Assembly (NCBI GenBank): GCA_046351095.1
Contig: JAXLZC010000001.1
Coordinates: forward strand, 1,302,001 to 1,366,000
Source: BQWY01 sp046351095
Lineage (GTDB): Bacteria; Nitrospirota; Nitrospiria; Nitrospirales; Nitrospiraceae
Direction: 5' to 3'
DNA: 64,000 bases
In this document: piece after piece, positions 1 through 8,258 of the stretch
Layout of the letters: each line of letters begins with the position of its first letter
How positions within the stretch are numbered: the stretch's first letter is position 1
Notes under the pieces: generated by a model
Database searches by the model: none
What the model saw: only the letters and a program-made list of their open reading frames with translations
What the model was told of the DNA's origin: nothing
Position numbers and translations under genes: made by a program

Positions 1-261
1 CTCGCGACGGCTAGGACCGTCCCGGAATGGGAACGCGACTACGGTCCGCGTATTCCGTCGATCGCCCATCAGACACTCGTGCTCTGGGGCGAACGCGACC
101 GTGTGTTTCCGCCGACGGTCGGCCGCGAATTAGCCGGACAACTGCCCCATGCGACGTTTCACGCGATTCCAGACGCCGGACATATTCCGCAGTGGGAACA
201 GCCGGAGCTGGTTAACGGACTCATCCGCACGTTTCTCGAATCGCCGCCTCAATCGCCATAA
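1..261 (+). CDS. Alpha/beta hydrolase, C-terminal part (cut by window edge)
   Basis: The frame is open from the first base to a TAA at 259-261, so only the last 86 residues are present. They carry the end of an alpha/beta hydrolase fold: a strand followed by LWGERDRVFPP, where the acidic residue of the triad usually sits, and AGHIPQWEQPE, the usual catalytic His followed by the typical 'E-x-P' helix cap. The nucleophile elbow is outside the window, so substrate and exact family cannot be told. The next gene starts 24 bases downstream on the same strand. Confidence 0.8.
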   Translation, partial: LATARTVPEWERDYGPRIPSIAHQTLVLWGERDRVFPPTVGRELAGQLPHATFHAIPDAGHIPQWEQPELVNGLIRTFLESPPQSP

Positions 262-285
262 TCGATCGTTCAGAGGAGATACCCC

Positions 286-969
286 ATGACCTATTTCACA
301 TCGACACATATTCGGCATGCGGCAGTGGCCGCCGTACTGTATACCTGCGTATCGTTGAGCGGCTGCGGCACAGCGTCGCAGGGCAGCACATCGCTCTCAG
401 GGTTTTCCTATAAGGAGTTACCGGTGGCGCAACAGTCGGCCACGCCGGGCGACGGCCACCATGTCACGTTTCGCGGCACCCCGCTCGATCTGAGCGGACC
501 GGGCATCGCCGTCGGGAAACCGCTCCAAGCGGTAAACGTGACGAAACCGGACCTGACGCAGATCCCTGTCACCGGGACAAACGGAAAGGGCAAAGTCCGA
601 ATCGTGAGCGTCGTGCCGTCGCTCGACACCAAAGTTTGCGAACAGCAGACGCATTACCTCAGCGAGAAAAACGGCGGCCTCGACCGCATGATCGAACTGA
701 TCACCGTCAGCGTCGATACGCCGTTCGCGCAGAAGCGGTTTGCCGAAGAAGCGAAGATCTCGAACGTGACGTTCCTCTCGGACTATCGCGGGGCGGAGTT
801 CGGCAAGGCGCACGGCCTCTTTCTGAAAGGCCCGCATATTTTGGCGCGCAGCCTGATGGTGATCGACCAAGACAACATCGTGCGCCATCTGCAGGTGACG
901 CCGGAGCTGGCGCAACTCCCCGACTTGGACGACGCCTTCCGCGTCGCACGCACGTTGATTCACCAGTAA
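286..969 (+). CDS. Lipoprotein thiol peroxidase (Tpx-like), lacks resolving cysteine
   Basis: A 227-aa peroxiredoxin of the Tpx class, which reduces hydroperoxides with a peroxidatic cysteine. The core starts with HVTFRGTPLDL, as in Tpx, and has the active-site motif PSLDTKVC with Cys118. The N-terminus is a signal peptide with a lipobox (LSGC, Cys27), so it is probably anchored on the periplasmic side. Classical Tpx is cytoplasmic and has a resolving Cys in the stretch RFCGAEG; here the equivalent is RFAEEAK (Ala153), and no other Cys is left in the mature domain besides Cys27 and Cys118. It should therefore work as a 1-Cys enzyme with an external reductant. The AGAGGAGAT before the ATG supports the start. 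Confidence 0.88.
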   Translation: MTYFTSTHIRHAAVAAVLYTCVSLSGCGTASQGSTSLSGFSYKELPVAQQSATPGDGHHVTFRGTPLDLSGPGIAVGKPLQAVNVTKPDLTQIPVTGTNGKGKVRIVSVVPSLDTKVCEQQTHYLSEKNGGLDRMIELITVSVDTPFAQKRFAEEAKISNVTFLSDYRGAEFGKAHGLFLKGPHILARSLMVIDQDNIVRHLQVTPELAQLPDLDDAFRVARTLIHQ

Positions 970-1005
970 CGCGCCGTCACCGGTCGCACAACATCGGGGA
1001 CCGTT

Positions 1006-1680
1006 ATGCCGACATCCTTTTCCGCTCGACTCAAATCGCTCGCGCAACCGATCTGGGATGCCCAATTGACGCATCCCTTTGTCGTCGCACTCGGCAACGG
1101 CACGTTACCCGCGCGTACGTTTCGGTATTACATCCTGCAAGACGCACGATACCTGAGCGACCTCGCCCGTGTGTTTTCCGCCGGCGCACTCCGCGCGCCG
1201 GATGCCGAGTCGGCTCTCCGCTTCAACAAACTCGCGGAGGAAACACTCGTCGTTGAGCGCAGCCTCCACGAAAGTTACGGCAAACAATGGAAGCTGAGCG
1301 CCGCGCAGATGACGGCGACGCCGATGGCGCCGACCAACTTCGCCTACACGCGCCACATGCTCGCGGTCGCGGCAACCGGCTCGGCCTGCGAGATCGCCGT
1401 CGTCGCGCTCCCCTGCGCTTGGATCTACTACGTCGTCGGCAAACACCTGCTGAAACATGGCCCACCGAAAGCCGACCATCCCTACCGTGACTGGCTCATG
1501 CTCTACGCCTCGCCGGAATTCGAAGCGGTGCAGCGATGGATGCGGAAGAAAGTCGACGAATGGGCCACGCAAGCGAGTCAGGCGGAACGCCGACGGATGG
1601 AAGAAGCGTTTGTGATCAGCTCGCGGTATGAATGGATGTTTTGGGAAATGGCCTGGACCGAGGAAACCTGGCCGATCTAG
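1006..1680 (+). CDS. tenA: TenA/thiaminase II family aminopyrimidine aminohydrolase
   Basis: A 224-aa all-helical TenA protein. The family hydrolyses 4-amino-5-aminomethyl-2-methylpyrimidine to HMP in thiamin salvage. The catalytic Cys lies in ALPCAWIYY (Cys137), with an Asp in ILQDARY (Asp46) and the C-terminal Glu in SSRYEWMFWEM (Glu209/Glu214); all are conserved family positions. HMP is the substrate of ThiD, and a thiD gene lies 3.4 kb downstream on the same strand, so both probably serve the same pathway although they are not in one operon. No THI-box-like leader is visible upstream. The stop codon is followed after 3 bases by a long palindrome. Confidence 0.92.
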   Translation: MPTSFSARLKSLAQPIWDAQLTHPFVVALGNGTLPARTFRYYILQDARYLSDLARVFSAGALRAPDAESALRFNKLAEETLVVERSLHESYGKQWKLSAAQMTATPMAPTNFAYTRHMLAVAATGSACEIAVVALPCAWIYYVVGKHLLKHGPPKADHPYRDWLMLYASPEFEAVQRWMRKKVDEWATQASQAERRRMEEAFVISSRYEWMFWEMAWTEETWPI

Positions 1681-1683
1681 CGG

Positions 1684-1887
1684 CGAGGGCGATGGCTGAG
1701 CGTTGCTCGCGCAGACACAGCGCACCGGTCCGCTCTCGCCGAGACGCCTACGGCAGCTGAACTTGCGACGTACTTCGCCTTGCGCGCACGTCGCATCGAA
1801 CAGCAGCCGCCGTACACGGCGTCGACCGGCCGCGAGCCGACATGGCCCGGCGCGCCGATAGCGCTCCAACCTCAGCCATCGCCCTCG
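1684..1887. repeat. About 204-bp imperfect palindrome (MITE-like or structured RNA)
   Basis: The outer arms are a perfect 17-bp inverted repeat: CGAGGGCGATGGCTGAG at 1684-1700 and its complement at 1871-1887. Pairing continues inward in blocks: CCGGTC (1725-1730) with GACCGG (1824-1829), GACGCC (1743-1748) with GGCGTC (1818-1823), TACGGC-a-GCTG (1749-1759) with CAGC-c-GCCGTA (1804-1814), and GCGACGT (1765-1771) with ACGTCGC (1788-1794) around a 16-nt centre. CGATCTA occurs at both flanks (1673-1679 and 1886-1892), which could be a target duplication but is not cleanly placed. It begins 3 bases after the tenA stop. Confidence 0.75.
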
Positions 1888-2159
1888 ATCTATATCGATC
1901 AGAAAAGAAAGAGGATAAGAGAGGAAGGAAAACCGATTGAACTAGAAAGTCGCTCTTCCCACGGGCGCACCGATCGGCACCTTCGCGCCATCCATACGAC
2001 GGCGCTCGACCTAAACCCTCTGGAATGACAAACCCTAGTGCCAGTCCTCTACATTACTTTCTCTTTCCAACTACCACGTCATCTCACCGTCTGGACTTCC
2101 CCCTCTACTGACCTAATACGTGAGGGGGCGCACTCACCCGAACCAAAAACCACTAGGTC
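1888..2159. other. Gene-free gap, start of lower-GC islet
   Basis: No convincing ORF. Composition falls from the GC-rich chromosomal background to a more AT-rich, purine-rich stretch (about 1900-1945), and stays low through the neighbouring minus-strand gene to about 3116. This looks like the edge of an acquired segment, though no integrase, transposase or attachment site is visible. Confidence 0.5.
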
Positions 2160-2981
2160 TCACAATCTATCCCAGGTCTTTCGTGACTTTAGATACGCAT
2201 CTCTGCTCAAGAACGGGCCAAGAATTTCTGCAAAATCAGGAATGTCCGAATATCTACCCATTGTGATGCACTGGAGCTTCAACAGTACTTCTACCCAGTA
2301 CCTGATAATCTGCAAGACATACAATTGCCGGTATTGCCCCACCACACTGACAACCCCTGCCCGATAGCTAGCCTCCTCCATTTCACTGATGGTGTCCCCA
2401 GTCTCAGAGGTATGAAACACTATGGTGCTAGTACCCAATAGTTGCGCTACTTCCCGGGCGTTACTACGGATGCGTTCCCGCCTTGCAGCGGGCACTCGCT
2501 GCTCAAAGAGTGAGACATCGACAGTCCGGTACCAAGTTGCGATTGGGTCAGCACCAGATGATGAGCCAGAAAGGAGGTTTATGTTTGAGTAGCGGTCGCC
2601 CTCTGCGTAGTCGTGAAGGCATCTAAGAACAGCCTGATGAATTGGACTATCAAGACTCTGATTAAACCTTAGCTGCAACGCACGGCGGGCAACAAGCGCG
2701 GAAGTTCTCTCGTAGAGCACAAGGACCCGGTGTCCAATATCTCGCTTAAGGCAAGCCATATCTGGAAATGCACCACGCTCAGCTAGGTGATCCAACATCA
2801 AACAAAGCTTGCCGAGACGCTCAATGCCAGTGGAAAGACTCGTAAATGCCAGAAAGTAGAGACCCTTTGAAGCGTAGTTTGCGCGCCTGATCTGTGTTGC
2901 ACCCGCACCGAGAATCTCCCGTGTGAACAGCGCTTCTTTGAGTAGTGCCTCGAATGTAAGGGAGAAGTCTGAGTTAGGCAT
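2160..2981 (-). CDS. Unknown accessory protein, possibly HEPN-like
   Basis: A 273-aa soluble, helix-rich protein that I do not recognise with confidence. It is not GC-rich like its neighbours and uses many AT-ending codons, so it is probably acquired. Near residues 40-65 it reads GLYFLAFTSLSTGIERLGK, a helix resembling the 'E-x-L-x-K' helix of HEPN and AbiV-type abortive infection proteins; an R-x4-H RNase motif is not obvious. There is no signal peptide or membrane segment. It stands alone between tenA and an oppositely evolving lipase gene, with more than 100 bases of non-coding sequence on each side. A role in defence is a guess from composition and the helix only. Confidence 0.6.
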   Translation of the reverse strand: MPNSDFSLTFEALLKEALFTREILGAGATQIRRANYASKGLYFLAFTSLSTGIERLGKLCLMLDHLAERGAFPDMACLKRDIGHRVLVLYERTSALVARRALQLRFNQSLDSPIHQAVLRCLHDYAEGDRYSNINLLSGSSSGADPIATWYRTVDVSLFEQRVPAARRERIRSNAREVAQLLGTSTIVFHTSETGDTISEMEEASYRAGVVSVVGQYRQLYVLQIIRYWVEVLLKLQCITMGRYSDIPDFAEILGPFLSRDAYLKSRKTWDRL

Positions 2982-3116
2982 GGTGTGACTCGTGTCGCGA
3001 AAACGCCTCTCAAATACTACAGGCAGAACACAGGTTGGTCAGCAGCCACTAAACGCAACTGCAACTTGAGACAACCTACTGAGGCCAACTGATGAATGGC
3101 CATCCACTCGTCTGAT

Positions 3117-4043
3117 TTAGATTTCTTCGGGCGGTGCATCGACGCATGCGTTCCAGAGGTGGGTGGCGTAGAAGAGTGGCGCGTGGTCGGCGAATGATGA
3201 AGCGACGGGTGTGTGTCGCCAGAGCCAGTCGGTCACACGTGAGGCGAGCACGACTGGTCCGGACGGCGACTCGGTCGAACCGATGTTGTGTCGTTGCCCC
3301 ACATGTCGAAACGGCCAGGGCGGCACTTTTGCGATCATATCCGAGGTATGCACGATGCGGTGGCACGGCACTGTATACGATTCGGCGAACGCGCGGTCGC
3401 CCACTCGCGGCGAGCCGTACGTATACGCACCGCCCATTCGTCCGGTCTCGTGGTAGGCCCGCGCCGCAAGTGCGGCAAGCGCCCCGCCTAAACTGTGGCC
3501 GGTGAACCAGACGCGCGACAGGCCCTGACGCTCGGCAATCCGCGCGACGTACGCACACAAGCCTTCTCCGCCTGACGTATCGCCCCAGATCTGCTGCAGC
3601 GCCTCGTAAAACCCCCGATGTACAAGGCCGCCCTGCGGCCAGGGGACACGCGCCACATCGAGGTCGGACCGGACATCACGCAAAACATCCGCCCAAAGAT
3701 TGTCTCGCGTATTGCCGGCCGCCGGCAGTCGTACTTGTGTCCCGCGAAACACCACACAGGTCCACCCTGCCCCCGCAGCGACATGCGCCACGGTGCTGGC
3801 GCCTTCAAACAGACGGAACGACCGCGCGCCGGCACGACGCCATTGCGCCGATGCAAAATCTCCGTGGCAATACGCGAGCAACGACGCGTCGGCACACCAG
3901 CTCGCGGCGATCGGATCGTAGTCGATGGAGTCCGTCGTCAGCCGGAACGTCCCTGCACCGGCAAAATACTCGTAGTCGTACTGGGGCGGGAGGAGATGGT
4001 CCAACGACCGCAGGGGAATCGGTTTCCGCTTCAACATGGGCAC
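3117..4043 (-). CDS. Class 3 lipase family protein
   Basis: A 308-aa lipase of the fungal-type class 3 family, which hydrolyses acylglycerols or related esters. The nucleophile elbow is TGHSLGGA (Ser184); Asp235 in HTSDMIAKVP and His287 in FADHAPLFY complete a plausible triad in the right order. YGSPRVGD after the elbow is also typical. There is no signal peptide, so a cytoplasmic or membrane-associated enzyme is likelier than a secreted one. An alternative ATG two codons downstream is equally possible. It is transcribed toward the low-GC islet and divergently from the small membrane protein at 4186. Confidence 0.85.
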   Translation of the reverse strand: MPMLKRKPIPLRSLDHLLPPQYDYEYFAGAGTFRLTTDSIDYDPIAASWCADASLLAYCHGDFASAQWRRAGARSFRLFEGASTVAHVAAGAGWTCVVFRGTQVRLPAAGNTRDNLWADVLRDVRSDLDVARVPWPQGGLVHRGFYEALQQIWGDTSGGEGLCAYVARIAERQGLSRVWFTGHSLGGALAALAARAYHETGRMGGAYTYGSPRVGDRAFAESYTVPCHRIVHTSDMIAKVPPWPFRHVGQRHNIGSTESPSGPVVLASRVTDWLWRHTPVASSFADHAPLFYATHLWNACVDAPPEEI

Positions 4044-4185
4044 AGTATACGCCGCCGAACGGCGCGCGGCAGCCGTCCCTGCCTACTCGACGGCACCGAC
4101 CGACACGCGGCGCTCGTTTCGTGGCTACCGGGTTTCTGCTACAGTACGCGCCGATTCCACGCGGCTCATCGACGCACCACGCCCC

Positions 4186-4659
4186 ATGCCGACGACATAT
4201 CGTACGCTCTTCGAGATGACCTGGTCGGCGTATCCTTGGCCCTTGCTGATCCTGAGCACCTCGGGCTTGTTCGTCGGCATCGCCGTCATCGTGGCGCGGG
4301 AAGCGCGTGAGTCGTGGACGTGGAAATGGCTGGGGCGCGGCATCACGGTCGCCTCCGGACTGTGGACCGCCTGGTTGCTCTGGACTCTCGCGGGCCATTT
4401 CTCCACAATGCAGGGGCTCGCGTCGAACGGCATTACGGTCACCGAAGGGCGCATCGACAATTACGCCTTCGAGATGCACGACGGCCACGGCTTCGAATCC
4501 TTCACGGTAAACGGCGTGCGCTTCCACTACTCGGATTTTCTCTCCACAGGCGGCTACAATCGACCGGCGAGTCAGGGCGGCGTCATGCGCGACGGCCTCC
4601 AGGTGCGGCTGACGCATCGCGGCAACACGATCGCCAAAGTTGAGGTCGCCGTCCCATGA
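4186..4659 (+). CDS. Small membrane protein of unknown function
   Basis: 157 aa. Two hydrophobic segments (about residues 14-36 and 50-70) are followed by a roughly 85-residue soluble domain with alternating hydrophobic residues that looks all-beta (for example ITVTEGRIDNY and ESFTVNGVRFHYSDF). I start it at the internal ATG because the longer frame upstream encodes Arg-rich, non-conserved-looking sequence running back into the lipase. Its stop overlaps the start of the next gene (ATGA), so the two are translationally coupled. Function not recognised. Confidence 0.7.
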   Translation: MPTTYRTLFEMTWSAYPWPLLILSTSGLFVGIAVIVAREARESWTWKWLGRGITVASGLWTAWLLWTLAGHFSTMQGLASNGITVTEGRIDNYAFEMHDGHGFESFTVNGVRFHYSDFLSTGGYNRPASQGGVMRDGLQVRLTHRGNTIAKVEVAVP

Positions 4660-5009
4660 CAAGCCGTCACGAGCGTCACACCACCCTGCGCCGGCGTGCG
4701 TCCACGCTCGCACTCGCCTGGAGAATCGGCGTACTGCTGACGGTCGGTGGATGTGGCGCATTCGAGACCGGATACTTCGAGGGGAAAGAACGGCAGGTCA
4801 CCAAAGATGTGGTGCAGCAGCGTTATGGCCCGCCGCATCGTGTCTCCACGCCGAGCCCCGACCGTGAAACCTGGACGTATTTCGATCGCGGCAGCAGCGT
4901 CGGCGGTTTCGCAGGACATGGTCGCGCACAGCCCTGCACGGCGTATCGACTCAATTTCGACCTCGATGGTGTATTGCAAGAATGGGCGCGGGCCGATTGC
5001 TCGTCCTGA
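4656..5009 (+). CDS. Small lipoprotein with BamE/SmpA-like domain
   Basis: 117 aa. A signal peptide ends in a lipobox (TVGGC) around residue 33. The mature part has the layout of the SmpA/OmlA (BamE) fold: a first helix with VTKDVVQQRYGPPHRV, then a strand with WTYFDR, then YRLNFDLDGVLQEW. In this fold the 'G-x-P' turn and the final 'F-d-x-d-G-x-L' strand are characteristic. BamE proper belongs to the outer-membrane assembly complex, but many unrelated lipoproteins share the fold, so I do not call it bamE. Coupled by ATGA overlap to the upstream membrane protein. Confidence 0.75.
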   Translation: MTSRHERHTTLRRRASTLALAWRIGVLLTVGGCGAFETGYFEGKERQVTKDVVQQRYGPPHRVSTPSPDRETWTYFDRGSSVGGFAGHGRAQPCTAYRLNFDLDGVLQEWARADCSS

Positions 5010-5076
5010 CGGATCGGCACCGCACCGGACGACCACACACGGGCGTATGACACAACAGGAGTGAGGCACAAGGGCG

Positions 5077-5886
5077 ATGGGAACGTTGAAACAAGTCTTG
5101 ACGATTGCAGGGTCCGATTCGGGCGGCGGCGCGGGCATTCAAGCCGACATCAAAGCCATGTCGGCCAACGGCGTGTTCGCCATGTCGGTCATCACCGCCG
5201 TGACGGCGCAAAATACCGAGGAAGTCACCGACGTCTTCGAACTGCCGCCCGCGATGGTGGCCGCGCAAATGGATGCGGTGTTCGACGACTTCGACGTGGC
5301 GGCGGTGAAGACCGGCATGTTGTCGTCGCGCGAGATCGTGAGTACGGTCGCCGCGCGCCTCAAGGCGCAACAGGTGGCGCACCTGGTCGTCGATCCGGTG
5401 ATGGTGTCGAAAAGCGGCCATCGGTTGCTGAAGCCGGATGCCGTCGATGCGCTCGTCTCGGAATTGATCCCCTTGGCCGAACTGCTCACGCCGAACATTC
5501 ACGAAGCGCAACAGCTCTCCGGCATCACTATCACATCCCTCGCCGACGCGCGGCAGGCGGCCAAAAAGTTGGCGCAACTCGGCTCGCGCTACGTCCTGAT
5601 CAAAGGCGGCCATCTCCTCGCCGAACGCGGCACGGACCTGCTGTACGACGGGCGCTTCTTCACGCTATTCAAAGGCGAGTTCATCGACACGCGCCACACG
5701 CACGGCACCGGCTGTACGTATGCCTCGGCCATCGCGGCACAACTGGCGCGCGGCAAATCCATGGCCGACGCGGTCCAAGCCGCAAAGACCTACGTGACCG
5801 ACGCGATCCGTCATAGCCTCGCCATCGGACATGGGCAGGGCCCAACGAATCATTTTTATTTCCTCCAACAGGAGTCCACCACATGA
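5077..5886 (+). CDS. thiD: Hydroxymethylpyrimidine / phosphomethylpyrimidine kinase
   Basis: 269 aa, normal length for ThiD. It phosphorylates HMP and HMP-P in the pyrimidine branch of thiamin synthesis. N-terminal TIAGSDSGGGAGIQADIKA and the internal LTPNIHEAQQLSG and LIKGGHL match the family. The anion-hole/catalytic segment HTHGTGCTYASA places Cys213 as in the well-studied enzymes. There is no fused TenA or ThiE domain. The stop overlaps the start of the next membrane protein (ATGA). TenA, which produces HMP, is encoded upstream at 1006. Confidence 0.95.
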   Translation: MGTLKQVLTIAGSDSGGGAGIQADIKAMSANGVFAMSVITAVTAQNTEEVTDVFELPPAMVAAQMDAVFDDFDVAAVKTGMLSSREIVSTVAARLKAQQVAHLVVDPVMVSKSGHRLLKPDAVDALVSELIPLAELLTPNIHEAQQLSGITITSLADARQAAKKLAQLGSRYVLIKGGHLLAERGTDLLYDGRFFTLFKGEFIDTRHTHGTGCTYASAIAAQLARGKSMADAVQAAKTYVTDAIRHSLAIGHGQGPTNHFYFLQQESTT

Positions 5887-7211
5887 CGCGATGGGGACCG
5901 CTCACGTTCCTCATCGGCGGCAGCATCTGGCTGCTCGTGACGGCCTGCCTCGGCATGGCCCTCTACATCGGGATCGTACGGAGCAGCACACTTCCCGCAA
6001 ACCTTCGCACCCTGCACGCCCACGGCGCGTTGATCGGCGGTGTCTTCCAACTCGCCTTCGCCGCTTGGCTGGCGCGGCGTCGCTCGCTCGCGCCGGTTGC
6101 AGCACGCAGCGGCGGGAAAAAAGCGCGGCGCGTCGAACCGGAACGACCCGTCGGCGCGCGCCCGCAGTGGTTGGCCTTCTTTGCCATCAACCTCGGCACG
6201 CTCGTGATGGTCCTCGCGCTCTGGCGGTTGTATCTCCCGCTCGCCGGCATCGCAGGACTCGTCGCTGTCTCGCCGTTGTTCGGCGCAGCCTGGGACCTGA
6301 TTCCCCTCGCGCGACGCGGCGCGCTCGGCAACGCCTGGCCGACCTGGTTGAGCATCGTGCTGGCCGCAGCATTTACAACCGGCTGCCTCGTCGGCGCCGC
6401 AGCAAGCCTGCACCTGATCCCCCTTGAATGGATGCTCTACACACGTCTCAGCCACGTTCTGCTGCTCGTCATCGGATGCCTGGTCCCGCTTCTAACGGCG
6501 GTGCTTGTCGCGGCCTTGCCCCATGCCTGCGGCGCATCGTTCACAGCGGCCGACGGCGACCGGCTCGGGGCAATCGGCATGACGACGCTCGCGGCAGGCG
6601 TGGCGATACTCTTCGGCGGGTTTGCGCTCGCGCAGATTCCCGTCCAGCTGGGCGGCGGCGCGTTGCTGATCGGCGGCCTCATCGTGCTGTTTCTCGGCGG
6701 TCTGCGCCGGTGGCTGTCAGCATCCGCCCGGACGGTCGGCGCCGATTGCCTGCTCGTCAGCCACGGATTCCTCCTGCTTACGGCATTACTCGGTGTCCTC
6801 GTTGGGGTGAATACGTGGTACGAGCCGCATGTGTTTCCATTCGGCACCCTGCACCTCATCGGCTACACACACACGACGTTCCTCGGGGCCCTGTTGACCG
6901 GCATCCTCGGCGCGTGCCTCACCTGGCTGCCCGATCTGCTGGCGGATCGTACCGCGTCCGCCAAACATCGCGACGAACAACGGACAGCGATCGCCGCGCG
7001 ATTGGCGCGCGGAACCGGCCTGACGATGGGTGCCGTCGTACTCGGAACGATGGCGCTGCTCGCCGTGAGCGCCTTGACCTGGCAACACCCCATGGGCGAC
7101 CCCATTGTGCAAACCGCCGCGTGGGTCGGCATCGCACTCCTGGTCATTGGACTGGCGCTGTCCGCCTTCCAATTGGCTCGCGCCTGGTCTGTCGCATCCG
7201 AGGACCGCTGA
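5883..7211 (+). CDS. Multi-pass membrane protein with conserved-looking histidines
   Basis: 442 aa with about 11-12 hydrophobic segments. Histidines sit in or next to membrane helices: LHAHGALIGG (near residue 45), TRLSHVLLL, LVSHGFLLL, and LHLIGYTHTTFLGAL. This pattern is reminiscent of haem-copper oxidase subunit I-like or NnrS-like haem membrane proteins, but the Cu-binding motifs of a true terminal oxidase are not present, so the family is uncertain. A basic cytoplasmic loop (about residues 60-90) follows the second helix. Translationally coupled to thiD (ATGA), which may be positional only. Confidence 0.7.
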   Translation: MTRWGPLTFLIGGSIWLLVTACLGMALYIGIVRSSTLPANLRTLHAHGALIGGVFQLAFAAWLARRRSLAPVAARSGGKKARRVEPERPVGARPQWLAFFAINLGTLVMVLALWRLYLPLAGIAGLVAVSPLFGAAWDLIPLARRGALGNAWPTWLSIVLAAAFTTGCLVGAAASLHLIPLEWMLYTRLSHVLLLVIGCLVPLLTAVLVAALPHACGASFTAADGDRLGAIGMTTLAAGVAILFGGFALAQIPVQLGGGALLIGGLIVLFLGGLRRWLSASARTVGADCLLVSHGFLLLTALLGVLVGVNTWYEPHVFPFGTLHLIGYTHTTFLGALLTGILGACLTWLPDLLADRTASAKHRDEQRTAIAARLARGTGLTMGAVVLGTMALLAVSALTWQHPMGDPIVQTAAWVGIALLVIGLALSAFQLARAWSVASEDR

Positions 7212-7262
7212 CGGTGCCGGATCTCCGCCGGACCTGCGTCATAAGAACTCCGTCGAACCGCC

Positions 7263-8051
7263 ATGGATGAAACGCCCCTCTCGTTTTCACACCCGGCCGG
7301 CCACCGCATCCCTGCCGTGCTGGCCACACCGACGGGCGACACGCAAGCCATCGCCATCTTGTGCCACGGGTTTTTATCGACCAAAAACAGCAGTACGAAC
7401 AAAGCCCTCAGCCGCATGCTGACGGAGCGAGGGATCGCCACGTTGCGGTTCGATTTTTGGGGACAGGGCGAAAGTCTCGCCCCGTTCGAACGCATCACCG
7501 TCACCCACGTCGTCGACGAAGCACACGCGGCGCTGTCATGGGCCTCGGCGAACGGCTATCGTCACATCGGATTAGTCGGCTCGAGTTTCGGGGGACTCGT
7601 GGCGCTGCTCGTCGCGCCGCGTCACCCCACGCTGCGAGCGCTCGCGCTGAAATGTCCCGTACCGGATTTCCCTGAGTTGCTGCGACTGGAATTCGGCGAG
7701 GCAGGTATGGCCGAGTGGCAGCGAAGTCACACTATTCCCGATGTCACCGGGAGGACGACGGATCCTGTGGCACTCCACTACGGGTTTTTTGAAGACTGCC
7801 TGCGACACTCGGGATACGACGCCGCGACCCACATCACGGCGCCGACGCTCATCGTCCAAGGCGATGAAGACGAGTTAGTCCCAGTGACGCAAAGCCAACG
7901 ACTCGCCGCTGCCCTCGCCGGACCTTCACGTTTGGAAATCCTGACCGGCGCCGACCACGGATTCACCAAGGCGGGTCACTTCCACCAGATGACAGGGTTG
8001 ATCGTCGAGTGGTTATCCACACATCTCCTGGACGGACGTCCAACGACCTGA
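7263..8051 (+). CDS. Alpha/beta hydrolase, probable acyl esterase
   Basis: 262 aa, a complete alpha/beta hydrolase domain of the DUF1749/YtmA-like (serine aminopeptidase S33) type. The oxyanion strand LCHGFLST, the nucleophile elbow GSSFGG (Ser108), Asp203 in GDEDELVP and His232 in ADHGF form a full triad. There is no signal peptide, so it is cytoplasmic. The substrate cannot be predicted. It follows the membrane protein by 51 bases and may be cotranscribed. Confidence 0.85.
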   Translation: MDETPLSFSHPAGHRIPAVLATPTGDTQAIAILCHGFLSTKNSSTNKALSRMLTERGIATLRFDFWGQGESLAPFERITVTHVVDEAHAALSWASANGYRHIGLVGSSFGGLVALLVAPRHPTLRALALKCPVPDFPELLRLEFGEAGMAEWQRSHTIPDVTGRTTDPVALHYGFFEDCLRHSGYDAATHITAPTLIVQGDEDELVPVTQSQRLAAALAGPSRLEILTGADHGFTKAGHFHQMTGLIVEWLSTHLLDGRPTT

Positions 8052-8160
8052 TCCTGCTTCCACGTCCACTCTTCTTTCGCACAACGACAACGCCCCGACA
8101 GGCACCCGCACCTCGCCGCCTCGCCAAGGCCCATCCCATCTGTCAAAAAGACGGATTGCG

Positions 8161-8189
8161 TTGGCCGAACGGGCTCCCTCGACTAGACT
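8161..8189 (+). promoter_or_regulatory. Possible sigma70-type promoter for the FN3 protein gene
   Basis: TTGGCC (8161-8166), a 17-bp spacer and TAGACT (8184-8189); each box matches four of six consensus bases. It would start transcription about 60 bases before the ATG at 8259, which has an ACAGGAG ribosome site. Confidence 0.3.
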
Positions 8190-8258
8190 CGAACAAGGTC
8201 AAACTCCACGGCAGGGAATTGCCGACACCGCTGCGTCTCACACGACAGGAGTGCGTCC

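Noticed and set aside
960..1006. TPP riboswitch before tenA or thiD
   Set aside because: No THI-box core (CTGAGA ... ACCTGAT-like) is found upstream of either gene.
2038..2367. 109-aa plus-strand frame at the edge of the low-GC islet
   Set aside because: Overlaps the end of the minus-strand gene, has no ribosome site and no recognisable sequence.
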